A DNA stretch of 64,000 bases from Aquiflexum balticum DSM 16537 (GTDB lineage: Bacteria > Bacteroidota > Bacteroidia > Cytophagales > Cyclobacteriaceae): contig NZ_LT838813.1 in NCBI RefSeq assembly GCF_900176595.1, forward strand, positions 2,491,001 through 2,555,000. The letters are read 5' to 3'. The notes under the pieces are model-generated. The model was not told the DNA's origin. It ran no database searches and saw only the letters and a program-made list of their open reading frames with translations. The position numbers and the translations under genes are program-made. This document shows positions 1-9,794 of the stretch, piece by piece. How positions within the stretch are numbered: the first letter of the stretch is position 1; every line of letters starts with the position of its first letter.

Positions 1-459
1 TTATTGTTTATGCCATCCAAAATAGACGTGGCAAGTGATTGGGTTTATTTCTTGCCGCATCTAAATGCAGTCATTAACACTGCTGCTACAGTTGCCTTGA
101 TTGCTGGGGTGGTTTTTATTAAAAAAGGTAATATTGAATTTCACCGTGCAGCAATGACAACTGCTTTTGGACTTGGCGGAATTTTCCTTGTTTCCTATGT
201 AATATACCACGCTACAGCAGAAAGCACATCATTTGGTGGGGAGGGTTTGATTAAGTATTTCTATTACTTTATTTTGATTACGCATATTATATTGGCTGCT
301 GTCGCTTTGTTTCCTATTCTTTTGGCGTATTTTTATGGATATACCGACCAAAGAGAGAAACACAGAAAAGTAGTCAAATATGCTTTCCCTATTTGGTTGT
401 ACGTTACAGTTACCGGAGTATTGGTATATTTGATGATCAGTCCTTATTACAATTTCTAA
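1..459 (+). CDS. DUF420 membrane protein (partial at window start)
   Basis: A small integral membrane protein of the DUF420 family, which in Bacteroidota sits beside haem-copper oxidase and Sco genes and is thought to help cytochrome oxidase assembly (CtaM-like). At least four hydrophobic segments are visible over about 150 residues, with conserved histidines near the membrane (residues about 19, 47, 69, 93). The frame is open to the first base. An ATG lies at base 10, but family members are usually somewhat longer, so the true start is probably upstream of the window and this is likely the C-terminal part. The next gene follows after 32 bp. Family call is confident; the assembly role is inferred from the family. 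Confidence 0.8.
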   Translation, partial: LLFMPSKIDVASDWVYFLPHLNAVINTAATVALIAGVVFIKKGNIEFHRAAMTTAFGLGGIFLVSYVIYHATAESTSFGGEGLIKYFYYFILITHIILAAVALFPILLAYFYGYTDQREKHRKVVKYAFPIWLYVTVTGVLVYLMISPYYNF

Positions 460-491
460 ACTAATTTGAAAAACCAGACGTTTCTCTTAGT

Positions 492-755
492 ATGAAACTG
501 ATATTAAAATCCTTTTTCGTAGTTGTATTGTTCCTGGTCATGCATGTCCCGGCTTATGCACAATGTGCCATGTGTAGGGCTTCTATTGAAAATAATGTCA
601 GTAATGGGGAAACCAGTATAGGTGCAGGGTTAAACCTTGGGATTTTATACCTTTTCTCCATGCCCTATATTATAGCAGCAATAATCGGTTTTTTTTGGTA
701 TAGAAAAGCTAAAAAGAGAAAATCTAAATTTATTTTTCACGGAGAAAAATATTAA
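492..755 (+). CDS. Small exported CxxC membrane protein
   Basis: An 87-residue protein with a signal peptide (cleavage near AYAQ, residue 23), followed at once by CAMC (residues 25-28), a short polar stretch, one transmembrane segment (about residues 48-70) and a lysine-rich tail. I recognise it as a conserved but uncharacterised small protein found beside DUF420/cytochrome oxidase genes in Bacteroidota. The exported CxxC pair could bind metal or do thiol chemistry during oxidase maturation, but nothing in the sequence proves this. It sits 32 bp after the DUF420 gene and 45 bp before the kinase gene, so all three may be co-transcribed. Confidence 0.75.
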   Translation: MKLILKSFFVVVLFLVMHVPAYAQCAMCRASIENNVSNGETSIGAGLNLGILYLFSMPYIIAAIIGFFWYRKAKKRKSKFIFHGEKY

Positions 756-800
756 AATAAAAGTAAAGTCTGGGTACGGATTTTGCTTTTTGCTTAACTT

Positions 801-3800
801 ATGGTTGTGCACAAAATCAAACCTGTTCCTCTTTTTATTGCTTTAGCTGGTTTTGCCATTTTTCTGGCAGTGATTTTCGTGTTTTCGGATAAGGATGACA
901 CCGAAAAACTTGTCCGACCCATTACCGAAAAAATCCAAAAAATTGACGCTCAATTTGACGAAGACTACCTTGCATTATTAATGGCAAACCGGCCTGATGA
1001 AAGTTTTTCTTTTACCAAACTTACCATTCCATCCCATCATCCTTATTATATATTTACAGAATCCGGTGACCTGGTTTATTGGTCTGATTTTTCATTTATG
1101 CCGGAATTTGAATTGGTAAATCCCGTCGCAAATCAACGAATTTTAGAAGATAGATTTGGAATTTTTTTTTCAAAAATCAAAAGGTTTTCACGAAACAACA
1201 AAGGTTATTGGCTGGTCCAAATGTATCCATTGTATTTTAAGAGGGATATTCAAAACGAATTCCTACAATCAGGATTTAATAAAGAAGTTTTTGGAAACGG
1301 ATTGGTTGACATCTCAGAAAAAAAGACAGATGGGTATTTCGAAATTCTAGGAGCAAAAGGCGAATATCTGTTTTCTGTCTATTTTGATCCGGATTATTCC
1401 CCTTCGGACCAATCAAATAGACTGACCATTTTGATTTTTTTCTTTTCCCTTATTGTATTGGTGGTGATTCTGGCCAGAGACCTGGTACTTTCTTATTGGA
1501 AAAAAGGAGAAAAGATCAGGGCTATCGTTTACACGTCAATAGTATTGTTTTTTGTCAGATTCTTAATGTTGCTCTTTCGATTTCCGAGGGATTATTTTGA
1601 TTTCGGCTTATTTGATCCTTCCGGCTATGCCTCTTCATGGATCAATCCAAGCCTGGGGGATCTTTTTATCAATGTAATTGGACTTGCAATATTGTTTGGG
1701 ATGATATTAGTCTATATAGCCGGAAGCGATTTCAAATCCTGGTTTAAACAAAAAAATATCAATAGCAATAGCAGGCTGTTATTATTGCTTGCCTTATTCT
1801 TTTCCACTTGTTTATTGGCAGTCTTTTATAGTCTGTATATTGATATTTTGAGTAACTCTCAATGGGATCTGAATATCTTAAGTCTTCCTTCTCTGGATTG
1901 GTTTAAATTGGTAAGTCTTTTGGTGATATTTATTGGTGGGGCAGGCTATTTTATGTTTACAGTCCTGATGCTCAATATTGTTTTTTATGATAAAAATGTA
2001 AAAAAAGCTAAGGCCATAGTCACCTTGGTATATTTCTCATTTCCTATTATTGTTCTTTTGATTTTTTTGAATTGGATGTGGCTGATAGCATATTTGGCAC
2101 ATTTTGTCTTTTTGGTTGCAGCTATTCAATTCAATATTTACAGGCATATTTTTATCGTTGGTCTGAACACTTTTCTTACCTTTTTCTTTGGATGTCTTAT
2201 CGCCGCAATAATTATAGGTGTTGCATCTCATCAGGTTTATTTGGACAGGAATTTTCAGTCAAAGGTCAGTTTTGGTACAGAGCAACTCGTAGAGAATGAT
2301 ATTCTTGCTGAATTCTTTTTAGCTGATATCATGTCGAGGATAAGTGATGATTTATTTATCAAAGCGTCCTTGGTGGACCCACTTATGCAAAAAGAATCCA
2401 TTGAAAAAAAGATCAGAAAAATCCACATGGATAATTACTTTGATCAATATGCACTCAAGATCAAGGTTTTTAATACCTCAGGAGATAATGTGCTGGACAG
2501 ACAAAAGACATATGAATTGAATAATCTGAGAATGCGATATGTCAAAAGTGATTATGCCACCTCAGTGAAGGATTTGTATTTTATCAACCAAGGCAAAGAA
2601 GGGGAGGGGAACCAATACTATGCTTTCATTCCGCTCTATAGCGAAAATAATTATATAGGCACTGTTTTTATAGAACTTCGGCAATTAAGAATCCTGGCGG
2701 GGTCAGTTTTCCCCAAGTTATTGATGGATGAAAAATATGTAGGTAGCTTAAATCAGAAAAAATTTGATTATGCCATTTATGAAGAAGGTGAATTACAATA
2801 TGGTGTAGGACTTTTCAATTATAGGGCTGCAGATCTGGCAAATGACTTGGAGCAAACCAATCTCTATGATTATGGTATTTACAGGCAGAAATTTCATCAT
2901 GTAGGTGTAAGGGAAGGTGATCGGGTTATAATTGTTTCCTCTCCCGTTTATCCATTCTACTATATCATGGCTGATATCTCACTGTTCTTTTTGGGTTTTA
3001 TTTCCTTTACTCTGATCAGTCTTTTTGTAGTTACTTTTTCAAAAAAAGTCGGGACTTTTGAATTTAACTATGCTACCAAACTGCAGCTGTATCTTAATTT
3101 CGCTTTCTTTTTCCCCATTTTGATTATAAGTCTTATCATAGTGGGATTATTCACCAATTCTTATCAAGAGGAACTTCACAGACAATACCTGCAAAAAACG
3201 TCATTGGTCACAGATAACCTTTCCACCTTGGTGGAGAAACAAAAAAGCGGACTACTGGAAAAAGATGAATTGGAAGAAGCCATGAATAATTTATCAGGCA
3301 ATGCCAATACTGATATAAACCTCTATAATAAAAGTGGTGTTTTGATCAGTACATCCCAACCAAATATTTTTGACAAGAAAGTCCTTACAAAATTCATCAA
3401 TCCAAAAGCGATTGTGGATTTGGTAGAGGGACAAAATAATCTTGCTTTGTTGGAAGAAAGGATCGGAAATCTAAGCTTTAAATCAGTTTATGCTGCCATT
3501 AGATCAAATGATGGACAAGAAGTTCAGGCAATTGTAGCTGTTCCGTTTTTTGAATCTGAAACTGAACTGGACTTGTTGATTGCCGATGTACTGAGCAATA
3601 TCATCAATATTTTTGTCCTGGTATTCATTATGTTTCTAGTCATTTCATATTTTGTTTCCAAAAACCTGACCTTTCCTTTCAAACTGCTTACCCAAAAGCT
3701 GAAAGTTACAGGTCTTGATAATAACGAACCTATGTATTGGCCTGCAAAAGATGAGATCGGATTGTTGGTAAACGAATATAATAACATGCTCTTCAAATTG

Positions 3801-4511
3801 GAGGCGAGTAAAAAAGACCTGGCTGATTCAGAAAAGGAATCTGCATGGAGAGAAATGGCCAAACAAGTTGCGCATGAGATAAAAAATCCCCTCACCCCGA
3901 TGAAGCTTACCTTGCAGCATTTGTTGAGACTTCAGGCGGAAGGAAATCTACAGGATCCACAAAAGTTAAAAAAACCTTTAGAAACGTTGATCCATCAGGT
4001 AGATACACTTAGCGACATAGCGAATTCTTTTTCCAATTTTGCTAAGATGCCCCAACCAAAAAAGGAATTGATGGATTTCAAAGAAGTGGTATTGGGCACC
4101 TTAGAGCTATTCAAAAACAGAGAGAATGGGAAAATTATTTTTGGTGATCTTACTGCAGAGGAGGAAAAATTAACAGTGATGGGGGATAAGCAACTTTTTG
4201 GCAGGATCATCGGAAATCTCATTATCAATGGGTTTCAGGCGTCTGATCAAATGAAAAAGGCTTTGATACATATTTTTCTGAGAATGATAGATGGACAGGT
4301 CGTTTTGGAGGTGCGGGATAATGGTAAAGGAATTCCGCGGGAGTTGAAGGATAAGATTTTCATACCTAATTTCAGTACCAAATCAGAAGGTTCAGGACTA
4401 GGTTTGGCCATAGCTAAAAGAGGGGTGGAGACTGAAGGTGGTAAAATTTGGTTTGAAACAGAAGAAGGAAAAGGCACTTCTTTTTTCCTTGCCTTTGATA
4501 TTGTCAGGTAA
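801..4511 (+). CDS. Large NtrY-like membrane sensor histidine kinase
   Basis: A 1236-residue sensor kinase. The N-terminal half carries many membrane segments (residue 12-28 and a cluster at about 207-475), then an extracytoplasmic region, further membrane helices (about 725-750, 765-790, 935-958) and a HAMP-like linker. The H-box HEIKNPLTP places the phospho-accepting histidine near residue 1025. N-box (GNLIINGFQ), G1 (DNGKGIP) and G2 (GSGLGLAIAK) follow, so the kinase core is complete. The order resembles NtrY-type kinases but the membrane part is unusually large. No response regulator gene lies next to it, so the partner is encoded elsewhere. The signal sensed is unknown; proximity to respiratory genes is only suggestive. 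Confidence 0.88.
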   Translation: MVVHKIKPVPLFIALAGFAIFLAVIFVFSDKDDTEKLVRPITEKIQKIDAQFDEDYLALLMANRPDESFSFTKLTIPSHHPYYIFTESGDLVYWSDFSFMPEFELVNPVANQRILEDRFGIFFSKIKRFSRNNKGYWLVQMYPLYFKRDIQNEFLQSGFNKEVFGNGLVDISEKKTDGYFEILGAKGEYLFSVYFDPDYSPSDQSNRLTILIFFFSLIVLVVILARDLVLSYWKKGEKIRAIVYTSIVLFFVRFLMLLFRFPRDYFDFGLFDPSGYASSWINPSLGDLFINVIGLAILFGMILVYIAGSDFKSWFKQKNINSNSRLLLLLALFFSTCLLAVFYSLYIDILSNSQWDLNILSLPSLDWFKLVSLLVIFIGGAGYFMFTVLMLNIVFYDKNVKKAKAIVTLVYFSFPIIVLLIFLNWMWLIAYLAHFVFLVAAIQFNIYRHIFIVGLNTFLTFFFGCLIAAIIIGVASHQVYLDRNFQSKVSFGTEQLVENDILAEFFLADIMSRISDDLFIKASLVDPLMQKESIEKKIRKIHMDNYFDQYALKIKVFNTSGDNVLDRQKTYELNNLRMRYVKSDYATSVKDLYFINQGKEGEGNQYYAFIPLYSENNYIGTVFIELRQLRILAGSVFPKLLMDEKYVGSLNQKKFDYAIYEEGELQYGVGLFNYRAADLANDLEQTNLYDYGIYRQKFHHVGVREGDRVIIVSSPVYPFYYIMADISLFFLGFISFTLISLFVVTFSKKVGTFEFNYATKLQLYLNFAFFFPILIISLIIVGLFTNSYQEELHRQYLQKTSLVTDNLSTLVEKQKSGLLEKDELEEAMNNLSGNANTDINLYNKSGVLISTSQPNIFDKKVLTKFINPKAIVDLVEGQNNLALLEERIGNLSFKSVYAAIRSNDGQEVQAIVAVPFFESETELDLLIADVLSNIINIFVLVFIMFLVISYFVSKNLTFPFKLLTQKLKVTGLDNNEPMYWPAKDEIGLLVNEYNNMLFKLEASKKDLADSEKESAWREMAKQVAHEIKNPLTPMKLTLQHLLRLQAEGNLQDPQKLKKPLETLIHQVDTLSDIANSFSNFAKMPQPKKELMDFKEVVLGTLELFKNRENGKIIFGDLTAEEEKLTVMGDKQLFGRIIGNLIINGFQASDQMKKALIHIFLRMIDGQVVLEVRDNGKGIPRELKDKIFIPNFSTKSEGSGLGLAIAKRGVETEGGKIWFETEEGKGTSFFLAFDIVR

Positions 4512-4617
4512 TTCTTACCCCCAAAAATGTAGCTTGGCCTGTCAAATATGGTTTGTTTGTTTATTAATCCCTTCTTTTTCAATCTTTTTGCTTAAAATAT
4601 TACCTTAGCGAGGTTAT

Positions 4618-7600
4618 ATGGGGTTTAATATGTTCAGGTTTGGGTACTTAGTCTTGGTTTTGATATCGACTTTGGGCTTTCGGATAAGCACTTTTGCCCA
4701 ATCCGAGACTTGTAAATGGATTCCAACTGAAACCGCCAAAGACCTTTTCTTGCTTGACTCTTTGAGTGTCATTGAAGAGAGTATCCAAGTGACTGATCAG
4801 AATAATAAGACCTATACTTTTTCATACCAGATTAATACCGGATTAATAAGCATTGATGTAGGCAACCCTCCGGTTGTCGATTCCTTGCTTATCTGTTACC
4901 GTACTTTCCCCTATAGTTTCAATCAATCAGTGTCCAATAGAACACTAATGGCAGACTATGATTCCATGGCTTTGTTCAGAGACAACAGGGTAAAAGCCAT
5001 TCCGACTTTTGATTTCAGAGAAGAACTTTTTCCCAGCAACAATCTGAACAAATCGGGTAATCTGACCCGTGGAATCTCATTTGGAAATACACAGAATTTG
5101 TTTGTGAATTCTTCATTGAATCTTCAAATGAGCGGTCAGCTATCTGAAAACCTGAATATTAGAGCCAGTATTTCTGACCAGAATGTTCCTTTTCAGCCCG
5201 AAGGGAATACCCAACAGTTACAGGATTTTGACAATGTATTGGTGGAATTATATAATGATGATTTTAATCTTGCTGCTGGTGACGTGGTATTGCAGCAAAG
5301 AAAGTCTGAATTTCTGCGCTATTATAAAAACGTGCAGGGCGCCCAACTAACCACCAACTATAAGCTGAACGAAAAGTGGAAAGCTTCCACACAGGCAGCA
5401 GCTTCGGTCGCAAAAGGGAAATTTGCTTCTATAGTTTTGGAAGTGACCGAAGGAACATTGGGTCCGTATAGGATTCCGGGTCCTCAAAACGAACGGTTTG
5501 TAATTATTATGGCCAATTCAGAGCGGGTGTTTTATGATGGAAAACAGCTTCAGAGAGGATTCAATTATGATTATGTCATAGATTATAATCAAGGTGAAAT
5601 CACCTTTACACCAAATATCCTTATTACACAATACACTCGGATTAGGATAGATTTTGAATATGCAGAAAGAAATTTTTCAAGATCCATCCTCACGGCTAAT
5701 CATATTCAGGAGACGGGCAATGTCTCTGTGTACATGAATTTTTATAGAGAACAGGACAATAGAAATCAGCCTCTTTTCTTTGAGTTTTCAGATGCTGATA
5801 AGCAGTTGCTGGCTTCTGTTGGGGATGACCTTGATGCTGCTTCTGTCCCGCGGGTGGATAGTGTGGCATTTGACCCAAATAGAATTCTTTACAAAAAAGT
5901 TCAAGACTTGGATAATGAAGGGAACCCAATAGAATATTTTGAGTTTTCCACAGATCCACAACTTGCCCATTTTGCAGTAGGATTCAATGAAGTAGGTCAG
6001 GGAAACGGCGATTATGTCAGGGAACAGCAGTTGGCAAATGGGCCCGTCCATGTTTTTAGACAAAGGATAAATGGTGAACCACAAGGGAATTATTCCATCA
6101 ATGCCCCCCTTCCTGCACCAAACAAAAAACAGATGTTGACTGCCGGTTCAAGGGTGAAATTAAATCCCTATGAGCAAGTCTACACAGAAGTAGCATTTTC
6201 AAAAATAGATCAGAATCTGTTTTCTCCTTTGGATAATGAAGACAATAATGGGTTTGGAATCAAGTCAGGTATACTTTCGGAAAACAGATCCATAGATTGG
6301 TTTAAGGGATATAAATTCAGGTCTTTGACTGAATTTGAATATAACTCTGATTATTTCAGCTTTATAGATCGTCTCCGGTATATTGAATTTGACCGGGATT
6401 GGAGTTTATCCCAAGCAGATATGCAAGAACCTGGGCAAGAAAGGATATTCAATACTCAAGTGGAATTGGTTAAAGACATAAAAAACTTATTTACTTATAG
6501 ATTTAATTTAAGAAACCGGGGAGATGTCCTCAACGGAACCCAACATATGGCAAAATGGAACCAAGAGTTGGGAAATAGATTTGAAATCAAAAACGACTTC
6601 TTTTTACTGAACAGTGATGTTAGGGATTTGAATTCATCATGGCTTAGATATACGGGTGATTTGCGATATCAATCAAAAATATTAGTACCGGGTTATAGAT
6701 TGATTTTGGACCGAAATGCAATCCGGAATTTGGAGAAGGATTCGGTAGTCAGTACGGCCATGAATTTTCTGGAACATTTCTTTTTTGTTGAAAGTAATGA
6801 TACCCTTCCTTATTCCTTTTTTGCCAATGCTTCGGTGAGGGAAGATAAATTTCCTGTAAATGGTGAATTATCCCCGGACACCGAAGCATTTCAGACCATG
6901 TTTGGTTTGAAGCGAAGATTTAAAGGACATGATCTCACAGGTACTTTTACCTACAGAAAACTGGAATTCCTAAGGGCGACACAGGCGGCTGAAACGACCG
7001 TTCTGAGCAAAGTGGATTACTTGGGCACACTTTGGAATGGTAATCTCCGGAATGAATTGAGTTATGCCTTGGGCAATGGCAGGGAATTCAAACGTGAATT
7101 TGTCTTTTTACCGGTACCCACAGGAGAAGGAACCCATGCTTGGAGGGATGACAATGGTGATGGCATACAGCAACTGAACGAATTTTATATTGCTATTAAT
7201 CCCGATGAAAAGAATTTTATAAAATTGTTTGTTCCTACTACGGACTTTGTCATTGCCTACACGACTATTTTCAACTATCGGCTGAATGCAAAATTTCCGG
7301 ATGATTGGAGAAGGGAAAAGGGGGTAAAAAAGTTTTTGCAGAAATTCTCCAATACCACAAGTTTGAGTATAGAAAAGAAAATCACTTCAGACAATTTCTG
7401 GGATAGGATCAATCCATTTGTTGGGGGATTCAGTGATGAAGAATTGATTTCAGTAAGACAAGTCATCAGAACATCATTTTTCTTTAACAGATCATCGGCT
7501 GTGTACGGTTTTGATCTCTCACTTTTTGACAGCCAAAACAAACAATTACTTTCCGGTGGATTTACTGATTTATTGCAGCGGGATTGGAGGTTGAATACCC

Positions 7601-8106
7601 GGTACAATTTCAGTCCAATGGTCAATTTAAAAGTAAATGGAATCAAAGGTAACCGGATATCCGCTTCAGATTTTTTGGACAATACCAATTATTTCATTGA
7701 GCAATATGGTGTAGGTCCTGAACTCGCGTACCAACCAAGCAGTCTATTCCGCTCGACACTTTTGTATCAATTTACCCACAAAGAAAATATTGCCAATCAA
7801 GAATTCAATGAAGTATCCAGTTTGCATCAAGTAGGCTTGGATTTCCGATTTGCCAAAGCGATCAAAACCACTATCAATGCCAACTTTAAATATATCTTCA
7901 TAGACTATAATGGACAACCCAACACCCCTACAGGCTACGAAATGCTACAGGCCCTCACCCCGGGAAACAATCTAACCTGGTCACTGAATTGGCTTCAGAA
8001 AATCGGTGAGGGTCTGCAGATGAATATGGTCTATGAAGGCCGAAACTCTGAAGGGTTGGGAAGATTGGTGCATATAGGCAGGATGCAGGTGACGGCGCTA
8101 TTTTGA
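4618..8106 (+). CDS. Large SprA-like outer-membrane surface protein, uncharacterised
   Basis: An 1162-residue exported protein with a signal peptide ending near STFAQ (residue 28). Residues about 145-230 have a pattern of alternating polar and hydrophobic strands including SDQNVPFQPEGNTQQLQDF, a motif type I associate with the SprA-like family of Bacteroidota surface and translocon proteins (SprA itself is about twice this length). The rest is rich in aromatic beta strands and ends in a phenylalanine (VTALF), as outer-membrane barrels often do. It is probably an outer-membrane barrel or barrel-associated protein; the exact role is unknown. It starts 106 bp after the kinase gene on the same strand. 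The ATG at 4618 gives a long n-region; the internal ATG at 4630 would give a more usual signal peptide. Confidence 0.65.
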   Translation: MGFNMFRFGYLVLVLISTLGFRISTFAQSETCKWIPTETAKDLFLLDSLSVIEESIQVTDQNNKTYTFSYQINTGLISIDVGNPPVVDSLLICYRTFPYSFNQSVSNRTLMADYDSMALFRDNRVKAIPTFDFREELFPSNNLNKSGNLTRGISFGNTQNLFVNSSLNLQMSGQLSENLNIRASISDQNVPFQPEGNTQQLQDFDNVLVELYNDDFNLAAGDVVLQQRKSEFLRYYKNVQGAQLTTNYKLNEKWKASTQAAASVAKGKFASIVLEVTEGTLGPYRIPGPQNERFVIIMANSERVFYDGKQLQRGFNYDYVIDYNQGEITFTPNILITQYTRIRIDFEYAERNFSRSILTANHIQETGNVSVYMNFYREQDNRNQPLFFEFSDADKQLLASVGDDLDAASVPRVDSVAFDPNRILYKKVQDLDNEGNPIEYFEFSTDPQLAHFAVGFNEVGQGNGDYVREQQLANGPVHVFRQRINGEPQGNYSINAPLPAPNKKQMLTAGSRVKLNPYEQVYTEVAFSKIDQNLFSPLDNEDNNGFGIKSGILSENRSIDWFKGYKFRSLTEFEYNSDYFSFIDRLRYIEFDRDWSLSQADMQEPGQERIFNTQVELVKDIKNLFTYRFNLRNRGDVLNGTQHMAKWNQELGNRFEIKNDFFLLNSDVRDLNSSWLRYTGDLRYQSKILVPGYRLILDRNAIRNLEKDSVVSTAMNFLEHFFFVESNDTLPYSFFANASVREDKFPVNGELSPDTEAFQTMFGLKRRFKGHDLTGTFTYRKLEFLRATQAAETTVLSKVDYLGTLWNGNLRNELSYALGNGREFKREFVFLPVPTGEGTHAWRDDNGDGIQQLNEFYIAINPDEKNFIKLFVPTTDFVIAYTTIFNYRLNAKFPDDWRREKGVKKFLQKFSNTTSLSIEKKITSDNFWDRINPFVGGFSDEELISVRQVIRTSFFFNRSSAVYGFDLSLFDSQNKQLLSGGFTDLLQRDWRLNTRYNFSPMVNLKVNGIKGNRISASDFLDNTNYFIEQYGVGPELAYQPSSLFRSTLLYQFTHKENIANQEFNEVSSLHQVGLDFRFAKAIKTTINANFKYIFIDYNGQPNTPTGYEMLQALTPGNNLTWSLNWLQKIGEGLQMNMVYEGRNSEGLGRLVHIGRMQVTALF

Positions 8107-8189
8107 TTTTCAGGAAGCATTGAATTTACCCTACGCATCTAGTAATTGGGAGTGCATCGATTCTCTTATCAATCAAATGATTTTTATTC

Positions 8190-8864
8190 TTACAAAGAAG
8201 AAATCGCTAACCTCCTAAACTCCACTTCTGCCCCTTCAGCCTGAATAGCAATCTTTCCTTTTGAAGCAGTGGCACAAAATCCATGATTGACCAGACCTCC
8301 GTTTACCCAGACTTTGATTTCATCCCTTTTACATTCAATGATCATTTGATTCCATTCCCCCAAGGGATTTTCTGAACCATCAGTCAGGTTGAGAATTCTT
8401 CTGCCTTTTCCCTCGATGACTCCCCAATTATCTTTTGGACCCCTCCTTGCTTCCATGTCCAGCACTTGGATATCTTCCCCTATACACCAAAAATCACCTG
8501 CGTTTTCATGCATCATCTGAACCTCTATCGATTTTGGAAACATATTGTATAAAGTCCTGGGCGTAGAAGCATGGACCAAAACGCCACAGTTCCCAGGTTT
8601 ACCTGGAAAGCGGTATTCTACCTCAAGTCTATAGTTTTCATATTCCTTGTGTGTAATAAGATGACCTTGGGGAGTTCCCAAACTCACCAACATCCCGTTT
8701 CTGACAATAAAGGGAATCCGTAAACTGCTGTCTTTTTCCAGATCGGGAACATCCATATACCAGCCCTCCAGGTTTTTTCCATTGAAGAGGGAAACAGATT
8801 GGGCGATGACAGGAGAATGGAACAAACATAGATTTAAAAATAGAATACATATTAATGCTTTCAT
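8190..8864 (-). CDS. Secreted DUF1080 (3-keto-disaccharide hydrolase-like) protein
   Basis: A 224-residue secreted protein of the DUF1080 family, a concanavalin-like beta sandwich found in many Bacteroidota and Planctomycetota and linked to sugar-derivative hydrolysis. The N-terminus is a signal peptide ending at VIAQ. The domain opening LFNGKNLEGWY, the central GNCGVLVHAS and the closing segment with its GKIAIQAEGAEVEFR pattern are typical. I chose the ATG at 8864 because it begins directly with the signal peptide; an in-frame ATG 22 codons upstream would add a polar extension. It converges on the large surface-protein gene with an 83-bp gap. The substrate cannot be told from the sequence. 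Confidence 0.85.
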   Translation of the reverse strand: MKALICILFLNLCLFHSPVIAQSVSLFNGKNLEGWYMDVPDLEKDSSLRIPFIVRNGMLVSLGTPQGHLITHKEYENYRLEVEYRFPGKPGNCGVLVHASTPRTLYNMFPKSIEVQMMHENAGDFWCIGEDIQVLDMEARRGPKDNWGVIEGKGRRILNLTDGSENPLGEWNQMIIECKRDEIKVWVNGGLVNHGFCATASKGKIAIQAEGAEVEFRRLAISSL

Positions 8865-9143
8865 GGCAGCGTTGTTTGAAGGATTTATTTGATTGAAATT
8901 ACCATTATTTGATATGGTTTCCCAACACAAGAATAAATTGAAAAGGATTGTGGACTAATAAAGGAGGTAGGTGAAGAATTTTCCGGTGGAGTTTTCGGAT
9001 TGGTTATCAGGTAAAGAATGGGGAAATAGTGATTTTAGATGTACTCCAAATCTTTCTGGATCAGGATAAAATCAAATAATGAGTCTTTGTTTTATGGATT
9101 TAAATGGACTTATTTTATTATCCAATATAAAACTGTCCCGGTT

Positions 9144-9770
9144 TTACTTTTTTCCATATTTTTCAAAAAAATAGGTGTTGATTTCGGCGACCGCTTGGAG
9201 AATGCTTTCCTTTCCCTGTTTTGTGTTCAGGTCAATCCCGCAAAAAGTACCGTTTCCTGCGGCAGCATGTAAAGCCAAGTAATATAATGCAGCTACATTT
9301 ACGGCAGAGAATGCTCTGAAATACTCGTTATTTTCCCCGAAATAATGTTCAGAATCAATGAATAGGCCTTCACCCACCCCTTCGCGGGCACTGACGATTC
9401 TCTGCATCAGCGGATTGCTTTCAGAAATACTCCACAACATAGTTTTTTGTAATGTCTGATCCTGAAAGACATTTGTAAACTGTTTTTCCAGAAAAAACTG
9501 GATAAGATCTTTCAATCCTACCGTCTGATCGATTGGCAGGACATCATGGACTTTTTTTGCCTTATCCGCCCAATAGTCGTTACTTACAATATAGGTTTCT
9601 ATCAGGTTTTCCAAGGATCCGAAAATGGTGTAAACCAAACTTTTATCAACACCTGCCTTTTTACAGATAGTTGTTATTCGAAGACCCTTATGTCCCTCTT
9701 TTGCCAAGATTTCCCCCACAGCATCCAACAGTCTGTTTCTGGCATCTATCTTTTTATTATCCATATACAC
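9144..9770 (-). CDS. TetR/AcrR family transcriptional regulator
   Basis: A 208-residue one-domain repressor type. Residues about 10-57 form the TetR helix-turn-helix (RNRLLDAVGEILAKEGHKG, then TTICKKAGVDKSLVYTIFG); the rest is the helical ligand-binding and dimerisation region, too divergent to name a ligand. The gene lies 24 bp downstream of the oxoamine-synthase gene on the same strand, so the two are probably one transcript and the regulator may control its own operon. A start at the second ATG (two codons in) is equally possible. Confidence 0.88.
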   Translation of the reverse strand: MYMDNKKIDARNRLLDAVGEILAKEGHKGLRITTICKKAGVDKSLVYTIFGSLENLIETYIVSNDYWADKAKKVHDVLPIDQTVGLKDLIQFFLEKQFTNVFQDQTLQKTMLWSISESNPLMQRIVSAREGVGEGLFIDSEHYFGENNEYFRAFSAVNVAALYYLALHAAAGNGTFCGIDLNTKQGKESILQAVAEINTYFFEKYGKK

Positions 9771-9794
9771 GCATTGATTTAGTTCAAAGTCTAG

